This document shows positions 1 to 8,212 of a stretch of 38,738 nucleotides of DNA, one piece after another. Position 1 is the first letter of the stretch, and every line of letters begins with the position of its first letter. Position numbers and translations under genes: made by a program. Source of the stretch: Xanthobacteraceae bacterium (GTDB taxonomy: Bacteria; Pseudomonadota; Alphaproteobacteria; Rhizobiales; Xanthobacteraceae). Below the pieces are notes generated by a model. That model had not been told where the DNA came from. It saw only the letters and a list, made by a program, of their open reading frames with translations, and made no database searches. The DNA lies in contig SHVN01000015.1 in assembly GCA_009694215.1 (NCBI GenBank), positions 1-38,738 of the forward strand, written 5' to 3'.

Positions 1-1
1 G

Positions 2-235
2 GTCGATGGCGTCGCGGCAGCCATCAAAGCTGCGGGCGCATCCGTGCGCTATCTGCCGGCCTACTCGCCAGACTTGAACCCGATCGAGATGGCCTTCGCC
101 AAGCTCAAGGCCGCGCTCCGCAAAGGTGCCGCACGCACTGTCGAGGCGCTCTGGAAACTCATCGGCAAACTCATTAAGACAATTGCGCCCGACGAATGCG
201 CCAACTACTTTCGACATGCTGGATACAAAGCGTGA
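2..235 (+). CDS. IS630-family transposase, C-terminal fragment (cut by window edge)
   Basis: The reading frame is open from the window edge to the TGA at 233-235, so the gene starts outside the window. The visible 77 residues contain YLPAYSPDLNPIE, the conserved C-terminal block of the IS630/Tc1 DDE transposases that carries the last catalytic acidic residue (the E after NPI). A Lys/Arg-rich helix (AFAKLKAALRKGA) follows, as is usual in the family. A GTG at 44 is an internal codon and not a true start. The right end of the element probably lies within about 30 bp of the stop, around 240-262, but I could not define the terminal repeat because the left end is missing. The copy may be active or decayed; only its end is seen. 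Confidence 0.9.
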   Translation, partial: VDGVAAAIKAAGASVRYLPAYSPDLNPIEMAFAKLKAALRKGAARTVEALWKLIGKLIKTIAPDECANYFRHAGYKA

Positions 236-300
236 CCCAAATCAAGTGGAAAACGCTCTAGGGCCTTTTCTTTGGATTGACGCGGCCGCTCCGGGCGCAC

Positions 301-1911
301 TCACCCCCGCGCGTCCTCCAGCACCATGTCAGCGCCCTTCTCGGCGATCATGATCGTCGCGGCATTGGTGTTGCCGGAGACCACCGCCGGCATGATCGAC
401 GCATCGATGACGCGCAAGCCCGCGAAGCCGCGCACCCGCAGCCGTTCGTCCACCACCGCCCTGCCGTCCTGGCCCATGCGGCAGGTGCTGACCGGGTGAT
501 AGACGGTCGAGCCGCGGCGGCGGATGTAGTCCAGCAGATCGGCGTCGCTGTCGCAGCCCGGCCCGGGCTCGACCTCCTCGGCGATATGTTGTGCCATTGC
601 CGGCGCCTGGATGATCCGGCGCAACGCCCGCATCCCGGCCACCAGCGTGTCGCGGTCCCTCTGCGCGGCGAGGTAGTTCGGATGGATCGCGGGCGCCTGC
701 CTCGGGTCGGCCGACTTGATTCGCACATGGCCCCGGCTTTCCGGCCGCAGCAGGGTGCAGACGCCGGTGACGCCCGAGAACGGATGCAGCGCGTCGCCGA
801 TGTTCTGCACCGAAAACAGCGCGACGGAGGCCTGGATGTCCGGCGTCGCCGATGCCGGATGCGCGCGCAGGAAGCAGCCGGCCACGAGCGCGGGAATCGC
901 GAAATAGCCGCGCCGGAACAGCGCATAGCGCAGCACCGCCACGGCGCCGAGGCGCCACTTGTGCACGGCGTCGTTGAGCGACAGCGGCTCCTTGCAGCGC
1001 AGGATGATGCGGGCAAAGTAATGATCGTTAAGACCGTCGCCGACGCCGGGCATGTCGGCCATGACGGCAATGCCGTGCGAACGAAGCAGCGCCGCGGGCC
1101 CGAGCCCGGACAATTGCAGAAGCTGCGGCGAGTTGAACGCACCGGAGGCGACCAGAACCTCGCCGCCGGCGTGCGCGGTCCGCTCCTCGCCGTTGACGGC
1201 GTAGCGGATGCCGGCAGCGCGCCGTCCATCGAACAGGATTCGGGTGGCGAGCGCATCGGCCACCACTGCGAGATTCGGGCGGCGGCGCGCCGGATCGAGA
1301 TAGGCCACCGCCGTCGACGAGCGCACGCCGTTCCGCGTCGTGGTCTGGTAGAACCCCGCGCCCTCCTGGGCCGCGCCGTTGAAGTCACCGTTACGCGGAT
1401 AGCCGCACTGCTGTGCCGCTTCGACATAGGCAGCGGCGATCGGATGGCGGTCGCGCAGGTCGGAGACGCCGAGCGGCCCGCCCGCGCCGCGCCAGTCGTC
1501 GGCGTCGCGCTCGTTGTCCTCCGCCTTACGGAAGTAGGGCAGCACGTCGTCGTAGCTCCAGCCGGCGTTGCCCTGCTGCCGCCATTGGTCGAAGTCGCGG
1601 GCCTGGCCGCGGATGTAGATCAAGCCATTGATCGCGCTCGATCCGCCCATCACCTTTCCGCGCGGCGCGATGACGTTGCGGCCGTGACATTCGGGCTGCG
1701 GCTCGGTCTGGTAGCACCAGTTGAAGCGGCGGTCAGTGAACAGCTTGCCGTAGCCGAGCGGAATGCGCAGCCACGGGTGCCGGCTGTCGGAGCCGGCTTC
1801 GAGCAGCAGCACGCGATGCCTGCCGGACTCGGTCAGCCGGTTCGCCAGCACGCAGCCGGCGCTGCCCGCGCCGACGACGATGAAATCGTAGGTATCGGGG
1901 GCGGGCGTCAT
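301..1911 (-). CDS. GMC-family FAD-dependent oxidoreductase (choline/alcohol dehydrogenase-like)
   Basis: The product (about 536 aa) is a glucose-methanol-choline oxidoreductase, an FAD flavoenzyme that oxidises an alcohol group. The N-terminus has the dinucleotide-binding motif [15 protein letters not shown]. The GMC signature follows as [19 protein letters not shown], and the C-terminal block has [13 protein letters not shown] and [18 protein letters not shown], which hold the catalytic His and the FAD contacts. The substrate cannot be read from sequence; BetA-like choline dehydrogenase is one member among many. I chose the ATG at 1911 because the flavin motif begins about 12 residues later, as in relatives. 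ATGs at 1935 and 1998 are in frame, but would add a non-homologous leader running into the palindrome upstream of coaBC. The gene is divergent from coaBC and lies next to an IS630 remnant, so it may be an accessory insertion at this locus. Confidence 0.88.
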   Translation of the reverse strand: MTPAPDTYDFIVVGAGSAGCVLANRLTESGRHRVLLLEAGSDSRHPWLRIPLGYGKLFTDRRFNWCYQTEPQPECHGRNVIAPRGKVMGGSSAINGLIYIRGQARDFDQWRQQGNAGWSYDDVLPYFRKAEDNERDADDWRGAGGPLGVSDLRDRHPIAAAYVEAAQQCGYPRNGDFNGAAQEGAGFYQTTTRNGVRSSTAVAYLDPARRRPNLAVVADALATRILFDGRRAAGIRYAVNGEERTAHAGGEVLVASGAFNSPQLLQLSGLGPAALLRSHGIAVMADMPGVGDGLNDHYFARIILRCKEPLSLNDAVHKWRLGAVAVLRYALFRRGYFAIPALVAGCFLRAHPASATPDIQASVALFSVQNIGDALHPFSGVTGVCTLLRPESRGHVRIKSADPRQAPAIHPNYLAAQRDRDTLVAGMRALRRIIQAPAMAQHIAEEVEPGPGCDSDADLLDYIRRRGSTVYHPVSTCRMGQDGRAVVDERLRVRGFAGLRVIDASIMPAVVSGNTNAATIMIAEKGADMVLEDARG

Positions 1912-1975
1912 GGTTCTCGGGGACCGGCCGGACATGCGATGTTCGACATTAGCCGCTCGGCGCCGCGGCGCACTT

Positions 1976-2001
1976 TGATTGCATTGATTGCATTGCAATC
2001 A
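1976..2001. promoter_or_regulatory. Palindromic operator candidate between the GMC gene and coaBC
   Basis: A perfect 17-bp palindrome, TGATTGCA-T-TGCAATCA, lies at 1985-2001. The same 9-mer TGATTGCAT also occurs directly before it at 1976-1984, giving two direct half-sites and one inverted one. The site is in the divergent intergenic region, 41 bp before the coaBC ATG. It is AT-rich in an otherwise GC-rich setting. A two-fold symmetric site of this size is typical for a dimeric regulator. Which protein binds is not known; the RHH domain on CoaBC itself is one candidate. Confidence 0.5.
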
Positions 2002-2041
2002 TTAGGCTGATAAGCTATTGATCACGATAGAGATTGGGATC

Positions 2042-3430
2042 ATGGGTTCGCTCACCATACGCCAGCTCGACGAGAAATTGAAGAGGCGGCTTCGGCTGCG
2101 GGCGGCCAGGAACGGCCGCTCGGTCGAAGACGAGGTGCGCACCATCCTGCGCGGCGCCGCGGCCGACGCGGAAGCGTTCGCGCCGCCCGCCCCGTCGTCC
2201 AGGAACGAGCGCAAGGCCAAAACCGATGCCCCCCGCGTCCTGCTCATCATCGGCGGCGGCATCGCCGCCTACAAATCGCTCGATCTAATCCGCCGTCTGC
2301 GCGAGCGCGGCATGGCGGTGCGCGTGGTGATGACGGATGCGGCGCAAAAGTTCATCACGCCGCTGTCGGCCGGAACGCTCGCGGGTGAGCACCCTTATAC
2401 CGACCTGTTCGATGCACGTTCGGAGTTCGATGTGGGCCATATCCGGCTTGCTCAAGACCCGAACATCGTTGTTGTGGCGCCGGCCACCGCCGACCTGATG
2501 GCGAAGATGGCTAACGGCCTCGCGGACGATCTCGCCTCCGCCGTCCTGCTCGCCACCGACAAGACGATTTTGCTCGCGCCTGCCATGAACCCGAACATGT
2601 GGAGCAACAAGGCTACGCAGCGAAACATCGCCCAGCTCATAGCTGACCAGGTTGTTCTCGTCGGCCCGAACGCGGGCGAGATGGCCGAGAGCGGCGAGGC
2701 GGGCGTGGGCCGCATGGCCGAGCCGCTCGAGATTGTCGCGGCCGTTCAGGCGCTGCTCGCGGCCGGTTCGGGCGTGCTCGCGGGTGTTCGCGTGCTCGTC
2801 ACGTCGGGGCCGACGCACGAGCCGATCGACCCGGTGCGCTACATCGCCAACCGCTCGTCTGGAAAGCAGGGCCATGCCATCGCCGAGGCCGCCGCGAAAG
2901 CCGGCGCGAACGTCACGCTCGTGTCCGGTCCGGTGGCTGTTCACGACCCTCCAGGCGTGAACATCGTCAAGGTCGAAAGCGCACGCGAGATGCTCGCGGC
3001 GGTCGAGGCGGCGCTGCCCGCCGACGTCGCGGTGTTTGCCGCCGCCGTCGCCGACTGGCGCACGGCGACAAACAACCGCGAGAAGATCAAGAAGACCAGC
3101 AAAGACACGCCCGAGCTTGCGCTCATCGAGAATCCCGACATCCTCTCGACCGTTGCGCATAGCAAGACCCGGCGCCCGAAGCTCGTGATCGGTTTTGCCG
3201 CAGAGACCGAGCATGTGGTCGAGCGCGCCAAGCAAAAGCTTGTTCGCAAGAGTTGCGACTGGATTCTCGCCAACGACGTATCGCCGGAATCCGGCGTCAT
3301 GGGCGGCGACAGCAACACCATCCATCTCATCACCCACGAGGGCGTCGAGCATTGGCCGCCGCAATCGAAGAACGAAGTCGCGGCCGCGCTGATCCGGCGG
3401 ATCGCCGCGACGCTGGAACAACCAAAATGA
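2042..3430 (+). CDS. coaBC: Bifunctional phosphopantothenoylcysteine decarboxylase / phosphopantothenate-cysteine ligase with N-terminal RHH domain
   Basis: The enzyme makes 4'-phosphopantetheine from phosphopantothenate and cysteine in coenzyme A synthesis. Residues about 1-42 (start [17 protein letters not shown]) are a FitA/Arc-type ribbon-helix-helix domain, not part of normal CoaBC. A Pro/Ala/Lys linker leads to the flavin-dependent CoaC half from about residue 67 ([21 protein letters not shown]), with GHIRLA containing the conserved His and the PAMNPNMW motif. The substrate-flap region reads [11 protein letters not shown], with Ser where E. coli Dfp has an active Cys. The CoaB half has [14 protein letters not shown] and the conserved Lys of REKIKK. 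ATG 2042 follows GAGATTGGGA; a TTG at 2018 is also in frame but would run back into upstream DNA. The stop overlaps the dut start (ATGA), so the two are probably translationally coupled. Confidence 0.95.
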   Translation: MGSLTIRQLDEKLKRRLRLRAARNGRSVEDEVRTILRGAAADAEAFAPPAPSSRNERKAKTDAPRVLLIIGGGIAAYKSLDLIRRLRERGMAVRVVMTDAAQKFITPLSAGTLAGEHPYTDLFDARSEFDVGHIRLAQDPNIVVVAPATADLMAKMANGLADDLASAVLLATDKTILLAPAMNPNMWSNKATQRNIAQLIADQVVLVGPNAGEMAESGEAGVGRMAEPLEIVAAVQALLAAGSGVLAGVRVLVTSGPTHEPIDPVRYIANRSSGKQGHAIAEAAAKAGANVTLVSGPVAVHDPPGVNIVKVESAREMLAAVEAALPADVAVFAAAVADWRTATNNREKIKKTSKDTPELALIENPDILSTVAHSKTRRPKLVIGFAAETEHVVERAKQKLVRKSCDWILANDVSPESGVMGGDSNTIHLITHEGVEHWPPQSKNEVAAALIRRIAATLEQPK

Positions 3431-3915
3431 AATCTGTGAAAGTGAAGGTGATGCGACTGCCGCACGGCACCGATCTGCCGCTGCCGGCCTATCAGAGCGC
3501 AGACGCCGCGGGCCTCGATCTGATCGCCGCGGTGGCGGCGGATGCGCCGGTGAGGATCGCGCCCGGCGCACGGGCGCAGATCCCGACCGGCATCGCGATT
3601 GCGTTGCCGAAGATGACCGAAGGTCAGGTGCGGCCCCGCTCCGGCCTCGCCGCCCGGCACGGCATCTCGGTGTTGAACACCCCCGGCACAATCGATGCCG
3701 ATTACCGCGGGGAAATACACGTCATTCTTGTAAATCTTGGCGACGAATCGTTTTTGGTTGAGCGGGGACAGCGCATTGCTCAATTGGTCATCGCACCTGT
3801 TTTCCACGCAGTGCTTTTGGAAAAGAAAAATCTCGACAAAACAAAGCGTTGGACAAAGGGATTTGGCTCGACCGACCACGGGACGATTAACAAAATGGCG
3901 AAAAAAAGGCGGTAA
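3427..3915 (+). CDS. dut: Deoxyuridine 5'-triphosphate nucleotidohydrolase (dUTPase)
   Basis: The trimeric dUTPase hydrolyses dUTP to dUMP and PPi, supplying dTMP synthesis and keeping uracil out of DNA. At 162 aa it is near usual length. Motif 1 is AGLDLIAA, motif 2 [10 protein letters not shown], motif 3 [17 protein letters not shown] and motif 4 [10 protein letters not shown]. Motif 5, normally RGxGGFGSTG, reads [12 protein letters not shown]: the Arg and GFGST survive, but two glycines and the last Gly are replaced. A basic tail (NKMAKKRR) is added. By hand count G+C is about 73-75% over 3481-3660, then only 42-52% from 3721 to the stop, so the gene looks like a mosaic. The start overlaps the coaBC stop (ATGA). 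Confidence 0.93.
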   Translation: MKSVKVKVMRLPHGTDLPLPAYQSADAAGLDLIAAVAADAPVRIAPGARAQIPTGIAIALPKMTEGQVRPRSGLAARHGISVLNTPGTIDADYRGEIHVILVNLGDESFLVERGQRIAQLVIAPVFHAVLLEKKNLDKTKRWTKGFGSTDHGTINKMAKKRR

Positions 3916-3925
3916 TCTGCCGCCG

Positions 3926-3939
3926 TTATACAGTATAAT
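3926..3939 (+). promoter_or_regulatory. -10 box overlapping a 13-bp palindrome, upstream of the Rrf2-type gene
   Basis: TTATAC-A-GTATAA (3926-3938) is a perfect inverted repeat. It overlaps a consensus -10 hexamer TATAAT (3934-3939). No good -35 is visible 17 bp upstream. Transcription from this -10 would start about 12-15 nt before the ATG at 3960, giving a very short leader. A palindrome over the -10 of a regulator gene suggests autorepression, as is common for Rrf2 proteins; this is inference. Confidence 0.5.
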
Positions 3940-3959
3940 TAACGCCGGTTCCCGCCTGC

Positions 3960-4385
3960 ATGGCGCTGCTGTCCCGCAAGGGTCTCCTCGCAGTTGCCGC
4001 CGTCATCGACGTCGCCCTCCACGGCCGGGGGCGGCCGATGTCGGCCAAGGCTTTGGCGGCCCGCCACAACCTGCCCTCCCGTCATCTTGAGCCGGTGCTG
4101 CAGGCGCTGGTGCGGGTCGGCATCCTGAAAGGTATCAGGGGACCGCGCGGCGGCTACGAGCTAGCGCGCGAGCGCCGCCGCATCACCGCCGACGATATCC
4201 TGCGCGCCGCCGGCACCATCGAGGATCTGGCCGATCCCACAGCCGCGGCCGGCTCGGCGCTGCTCAACCAGGTGTTGATTTCCGCCGTCGGCCAGGCGGA
4301 ACGGGCCTTCTCGTCCGCGCTCAGCCGCATCAGCCTCGACGAACTGGTGCGAAAGGCCGAGCCGCTGCGCGACGCGAGCATCTGA
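3960..4385 (+). CDS. Rrf2-family transcriptional regulator
   Basis: The 141-aa protein begins with a winged helix-turn-helix (residues about 1-80: LLSRKGLLAVAAVIDVALHG, KALAARHNLPSRHLEPVLQAL, then the wing GIRGPRGGYELARERRRIT), the hallmark of Rrf2 regulators such as IscR, NsrR and RirA. The three clustered cysteines that bind the Fe-S cluster in those proteins are absent; the whole protein has no Cys. It is therefore probably a non-iron-sulfur Rrf2 type that senses something else. It sits between dut and divL on the same strand. A palindrome overlapping a TATAAT -10 immediately upstream suggests self-regulation. The target genes are unknown. Confidence 0.9.
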   Translation: MALLSRKGLLAVAAVIDVALHGRGRPMSAKALAARHNLPSRHLEPVLQALVRVGILKGIRGPRGGYELARERRRITADDILRAAGTIEDLADPTAAAGSALLNQVLISAVGQAERAFSSALSRISLDELVRKAEPLRDASI

Positions 4386-4437
4386 TCACGGGCCTGAACT
4401 GCAACACCTTGACCTGTTCGCCCATGTTCACGATCTG

Positions 4438-4483
4438 GACTCTTTCGGCGCGATTCCCCTTGTGCGTAAAGTCTCAATGATTC
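4438..4483. promoter_or_regulatory. Cluster of three GANTC (CcrM) sites upstream of divL
   Basis: GACTC at 4438-4442, GATTC at 4452-4456 and GATTC at 4479-4483 lie in the 141-bp gap before divL. GANTC is the target of the alphaproteobacterial cell-cycle DNA methyltransferase CcrM, and GcrA acts at promoters with methylated sites. At about 65% G+C such a site is expected roughly once in 300 bp by chance, so three in 46 bp is notable. I see no convincing -35/-10 pair to fix a promoter. Confidence 0.45.
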
Positions 4484-4526
4484 GTGGGCGGTAGAGCGGA
4501 GCCGCCGGCGCAGGGGCATATCAAGC

Positions 4527-7052
4527 ATGCCGGAGTCGGCCCGGAAAACGGGCGGGAGCACGATCGCTCATCCGCGACGATACGGATTCTTCGCCGTTAC
4601 AACGTTGCTCGCGCTGGTCACGGCGCCCGCCCATGCCGAACTGCTCGGCCAGATCCCGGGCCTGCATCACTTCGACGTCTATATCAACGCCTTCGCCGAA
4701 CTCAACCGCAGCGACGTCGTCGCGATGGTCCTGACGCTCGGCGTGCTGCTGTTCGCCGTGGTCACGGCGATCATGCTGGTCCGCACCCGCGCCCGCGCGG
4801 CCTCCGCCGACGCCGCGTCCCACGACCAAATCATGACGCTCAAGGCCGAGCGCGACCGCTTCAACGCGCTCTTGATGTCGGAGCCGCAGATCCTGGTGTC
4901 ATGGGCCGCCGCCGACAACGAGCCGGACATTCTCGGGGACATTGCGCTCGTGACCAACGCGTCGATGCCGCAGCGCGCGCTCGCGTTCGGCTCGTGGCTC
5001 GAGCCGGACAAGGCGCAGGCCATGGAGCATGCCGTCGATGCGCTCCGCGCCGCCGGCGAAGGCTTCTCGATGCAGCTCATCACGCTCGCCGGGCGCGTCA
5101 TCGAGGCGGATGGCCGCGCGATCGGCGGGCGCGCCGTGCTGCGGCTACGCGACGCCAGCGGATTGAAGCGCGAGCTTGCCGAGCTCAACGCGCGCCATGA
5201 CAAGCTCGTGAGCGACATGGAACCGCTGCGCGGGCTGATCGACGCGCTGCCTTCGCCGGTCTGGGTGCGCGACATCGCGGGCTCCCTGACCTTCGTCAAC
5301 CCGGCCTACGCGCGCGCGGTGGACGCCAAGGACCCGGCCGATACGCTGGCGCGGTCGGTCGAGCTGCTGACGCGCGTCACCCGCGACGAGGCGAGCCGCG
5401 CCCGCGCCGCCGGCAAGGCCTACGCCGGGAGGACGCCGGCCATCGCCGCGGGCGCCCGGCGCAATTTCGACGTGCTCGACGTGCCGGCGCGCACCGGCAG
5501 CGCCGGCATCGGCCTCGACGCCACCGAGGCCGAGGCGATGCGCAGCGAGCTCAACCGCCTCAACGACGCCCATCGCCGCACCCTCGACCAGCTCGCGACC
5601 GGCGTCGCCATCTTCACCGCCGACCAGCGCCTGACGTTCTACAACGCCGCCTACCGCGCGCTGTGGGATCTCGACACCGGCTTCCTCGACCAGAATCCGA
5701 CCGATTCCGCCGTGCTCGACCAGCTGCGCGGGTCGCGCAAGCTTCCCGAGGAGAGAGACTTTCGCGAGTGGAAGGCCGCCCTGCACGAGGCCTATCGCGC
5801 GCCGGAGGCGCGGGAGCATCTCTGGCATCTGCCCGACGGCCGCACCATCCGCGTCGTCACCACGCCCAATCCGCAGGGCGGGGTGACCTACCTGTTCGAG
5901 GACGTCACCGAGCGGCTCGACATGGTCCGGCGCTACGACGCGCTGATCCGCGTGCAGGGCGAGACGCTCGACAATCTCGCCGAGGCGGTTGCGGTGTTCG
6001 GCAGCGACGGACGGCTGCGGCTGCACAACCCGGCGTTCGTCGACATGTGGCGGCTTGAGCCGCTAGCGCTCGCCGACCGGCCGCACATCGAGACGGTGAT
6101 CGGCTGGTGCAAGCCGCTCTACGACGACGACGCGCTGTGGCGATCGCTGCACGCAACGGTGACAGCGATCGAATGCCGCGACGTCGTCAAGAGCCGCCTG
6201 GAGCTTCGCAACGGCAGCGTCGCCGATCTGATCACCGTGCCCTTACCCGACGGCGCCACGCTGGTCGCGTTCCTGGACGTCACCGATACGATCAACGTCG
6301 AGCGGGCGCTGCGCGAGCGCAACGAGGCGCTGGAAACCGCCGACGCGCTCAAGGTCGATTTCGTTCACCACGTGTCCTACGAGCTGCGCTCGCCGCTCAC
6401 CAACATCATCGGCTTCGCCTCGCTCATGGGCGAGCCAAGCCTCGGCGCGCTCAGCCCCAAGCAGCGCGAGTATCTCGGCTACATCAACACCTCGACCAAC
6501 GCGCTGCTCGCCATCATCAACGACATCCTCGATCTCGCCACCATCGACGCCGGGGCGATGACCCTCAACCTCGGCACGGTCGATATCCGCCGCACCATGA
6601 CCGCCGCGGCCGAGGGCATCCGAGATCGCCTGATCAAGGACAGCATCGTGCTCGACATCCGCTCGGCCTCCGACATCGGCAGCTTCGCCGGCGACGAGCG
6701 CCGCATCCGGCAGGTGCTGTTCAACCTGCTGGCCAACGCGGTCGGCTTCTCGCCGCCCGGTGCGACCATCACGCTCGCCGCCGAGCGGCGCCCAGATGCC
6801 GTCACGTTCACGGTCACCGACAACGGCCCCGGCATCCCGCCCGAGGTGCAGGACCGCGTGTTCAACTGGTTCGAGTCGCATTCGCAGGGCTCGCGCCACC
6901 GCGGCGCCGGCCTGGGCCTCTCGATCGTGCGGTCGTTCGTCGAGCTGCACGGCGGGACGGTGACGCTCGACTCCGTGGTCGGACAGGGCACCACGGTGGT
7001 GTGCGAATTCCCGGTGGAGCAGAACGCCGAGCCGCAGCGGAGCGCTGCGTAA
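4527..7052 (+). CDS. divL: DivL-type cell-cycle sensor (tyrosine pseudo-histidine kinase, PAS domains)
   Basis: The 841-aa protein has a hydrophobic N-terminal segment (about 20-37), a membrane segment (about 64-85), three PAS-like regions beginning near 237, 353 and 481, a dimerisation helix, and a HATPase domain with N box (NLLANAV, about 733), G1 (DNGPGIP, about 765) and G2 (GAGLGLS, about 793). The H box reads HVSYELRSPLTNIIGF: the position that is His in SHELRTPL is Tyr (residue 618). This is the defining feature of DivL, which in Caulobacter controls CckA and so the CtrA phosphorelay. ATG 4527 has AGGGG ten bases upstream. In related genomes I expect tsaE next; here about 3.7 kb of other genes intervene. 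DivL identity rests on the Tyr H box, PAS architecture and the tsaE neighbourhood. Confidence 0.87.
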   Translation: MPESARKTGGSTIAHPRRYGFFAVTTLLALVTAPAHAELLGQIPGLHHFDVYINAFAELNRSDVVAMVLTLGVLLFAVVTAIMLVRTRARAASADAASHDQIMTLKAERDRFNALLMSEPQILVSWAAADNEPDILGDIALVTNASMPQRALAFGSWLEPDKAQAMEHAVDALRAAGEGFSMQLITLAGRVIEADGRAIGGRAVLRLRDASGLKRELAELNARHDKLVSDMEPLRGLIDALPSPVWVRDIAGSLTFVNPAYARAVDAKDPADTLARSVELLTRVTRDEASRARAAGKAYAGRTPAIAAGARRNFDVLDVPARTGSAGIGLDATEAEAMRSELNRLNDAHRRTLDQLATGVAIFTADQRLTFYNAAYRALWDLDTGFLDQNPTDSAVLDQLRGSRKLPEERDFREWKAALHEAYRAPEAREHLWHLPDGRTIRVVTTPNPQGGVTYLFEDVTERLDMVRRYDALIRVQGETLDNLAEAVAVFGSDGRLRLHNPAFVDMWRLEPLALADRPHIETVIGWCKPLYDDDALWRSLHATVTAIECRDVVKSRLELRNGSVADLITVPLPDGATLVAFLDVTDTINVERALRERNEALETADALKVDFVHHVSYELRSPLTNIIGFASLMGEPSLGALSPKQREYLGYINTSTNALLAIINDILDLATIDAGAMTLNLGTVDIRRTMTAAAEGIRDRLIKDSIVLDIRSASDIGSFAGDERRIRQVLFNLLANAVGFSPPGATITLAAERRPDAVTFTVTDNGPGIPPEVQDRVFNWFESHSQGSRHRGAGLGLSIVRSFVELHGGTVTLDSVVGQGTTVVCEFPVEQNAEPQRSAA

Positions 7053-7112
7053 TCGAGCTTGCCGCGTGCAACTGGCATGTCGGCTGTGTGCCAATAGGCG
7101 AAATCAACCGTT

Positions 7113-8116
7113 TCACGCGATCACCTCGTCGGCGCGCAGCAGAATGGACGTAGGCAGCGTGACCCCCATCGCCTTCGCGGTCTTCAGGTTGACGACGACT
7201 CGAATTGGGTGACCTGCTCGAGCGGCATCGGCGGGCTTTACGCCGCGCAGGATTTTAGCGACGAAAGACACGACCCGGCGCATCATCGGGATAAAATTGA
7301 CGCCGTAGGACATCAGTCCGCCGCCATCGACGTAATGCCGCAGGATATGGATTTGCGGCAGCCGATACTGGATCCCAAGTTCGGCAATGCGCTCGTACTG
7401 CGCCGAGAATAGGGGACTCCCCAGGACGTGAAGCATGTCCACGCCATCCTGCGTTAGCGCGCGAAAGGCCGAGTCGAAATCGTATGGCGGATTTTCCATC
7501 TTGATCGCGCGCAGCGTCAATTGCCGCGCTTTCGCCTCGCGTTCAGCGGCGGCGAACTGGTCGGCCGACAACACGTCCCACAGCGCGCCGAGGCGCTTGC
7601 GCTCGGGAAACGCCTCCATCAGCAGCTCGATCTGTTTCGCCACCAGTTCCAACTGGCGGGAAACGATACCGGTGACTTTGCCGCCCGGCCGAGACAGGCT
7701 TTGCACGTAGCCACGCGCGATCGGATCGTAGTTGTTTGCAAGAATGACGATCGGGACTGGCGGGCGCGCCGCGGCAGCTGCCTGCAACCCGAGCTCCGGG
7801 CCGAACGCGAACAGCACGTCCGCGCGCCATGCGACGAGTTCGTTGGCGCCGGCGAGGCCTGCGCCGTACCCTGGTCGATGCGGCAATATTCGACAGCGAG
7901 ATTGCGGCCCTGCGCAAAGCCAAGCTTGCGCAGTTCGTCGATAAAGACAGGCTAGGCTAGGCTAGGCTAGGCTAGGCTAGGCTAGGCTAGGCTTGCCGCG
8001 GGCCCCTCGGCCGCAAGCACGCCGACGCGCGCAATCGAGCTCTCCTGCGCGCGTGCGGCGAGCGGCCACGCTGCCCCCGCAGCTCCCAGCACACCGAGAA
8101 ATTCCTGCCGCCGCAT
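7113..8116 (-). pseudogene. Broken ABC-type substrate-binding protein (PF04392 type)
   Basis: Reading down from the ATG at 8116 (good SD, GAGGGGCGGAC), the product begins MRRQEFLGVLGAAGAAW, then PLAARAQ, the typical signal peptide of this family. It then runs into a nine-copy AGGCT/AGCCT repeat at 7949-7993 and stops at a TAG inside it. Beyond the repeat the family sequence resumes as FIDELRKLGFAQGRNLAVEY in one frame. Near 7870-7880 it jumps to another frame for ELVAWRADVLFAFGPELG onward, intact to the stop at 7113 (ILLRADEVIA, the usual family end). There are thus at least two lesions. An isolated 257-aa ORF from a TTG at 7886 lacks signal and first lobe and is unlikely to work. No permease or ATPase genes lie nearby. 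Confidence 0.85.
7949..7993. repeat. Pentanucleotide tandem repeat, AGGCT x 9
   Basis: Nine perfect head-to-tail copies of AGGCT (45 bp) sit inside the broken substrate-binding gene. Since 5 and 3 share no factor, every reading frame through three copies passes each register, and the minus-strand unit AGCCT always yields a TAG. The tract is therefore a stop in all minus-strand frames, whatever the copy number above two or three. Confidence 0.97.
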
Positions 8117-8212
8117 GTCCGCCCCTCGCTCAGGTGGGGGGATCGTATCGGCTCAAACGAGTACTTTGATAGAGGCTGACACGGGGTTCGCTGCTGCGAG
8201 ATGAGATTTTGC

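Noticed and set aside
277-2010. 577-aa plus-strand ORF antisense to the GMC gene
   Set aside because: It is a high-GC shadow frame with low-complexity Arg/Ala/His composition and no family motifs. The opposite strand has a full GMC protein.
2042-2170. Stand-alone FitA/VapB antitoxin gene before coaBC
   Set aside because: There is no stop between the RHH domain and CoaBC, no toxin (PIN) gene nearby, and the frame is continuous, so it is a fusion and not a separate gene.
7113-7886. Functional 257-aa substrate-binding protein from TTG 7886
   Set aside because: It lacks the signal peptide and first lobe, which are present upstream in other frames, and has no SD. It is the 3' part of a pseudogene.
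7949-7993. AGGCT tract as a phase-variation switch
   Set aside because: A pentanucleotide repeat could shift frame, but every frame through AGCCT units meets TAG, so changes in copy number cannot restore the protein while three or more copies remain. A second frameshift also lies downstream.
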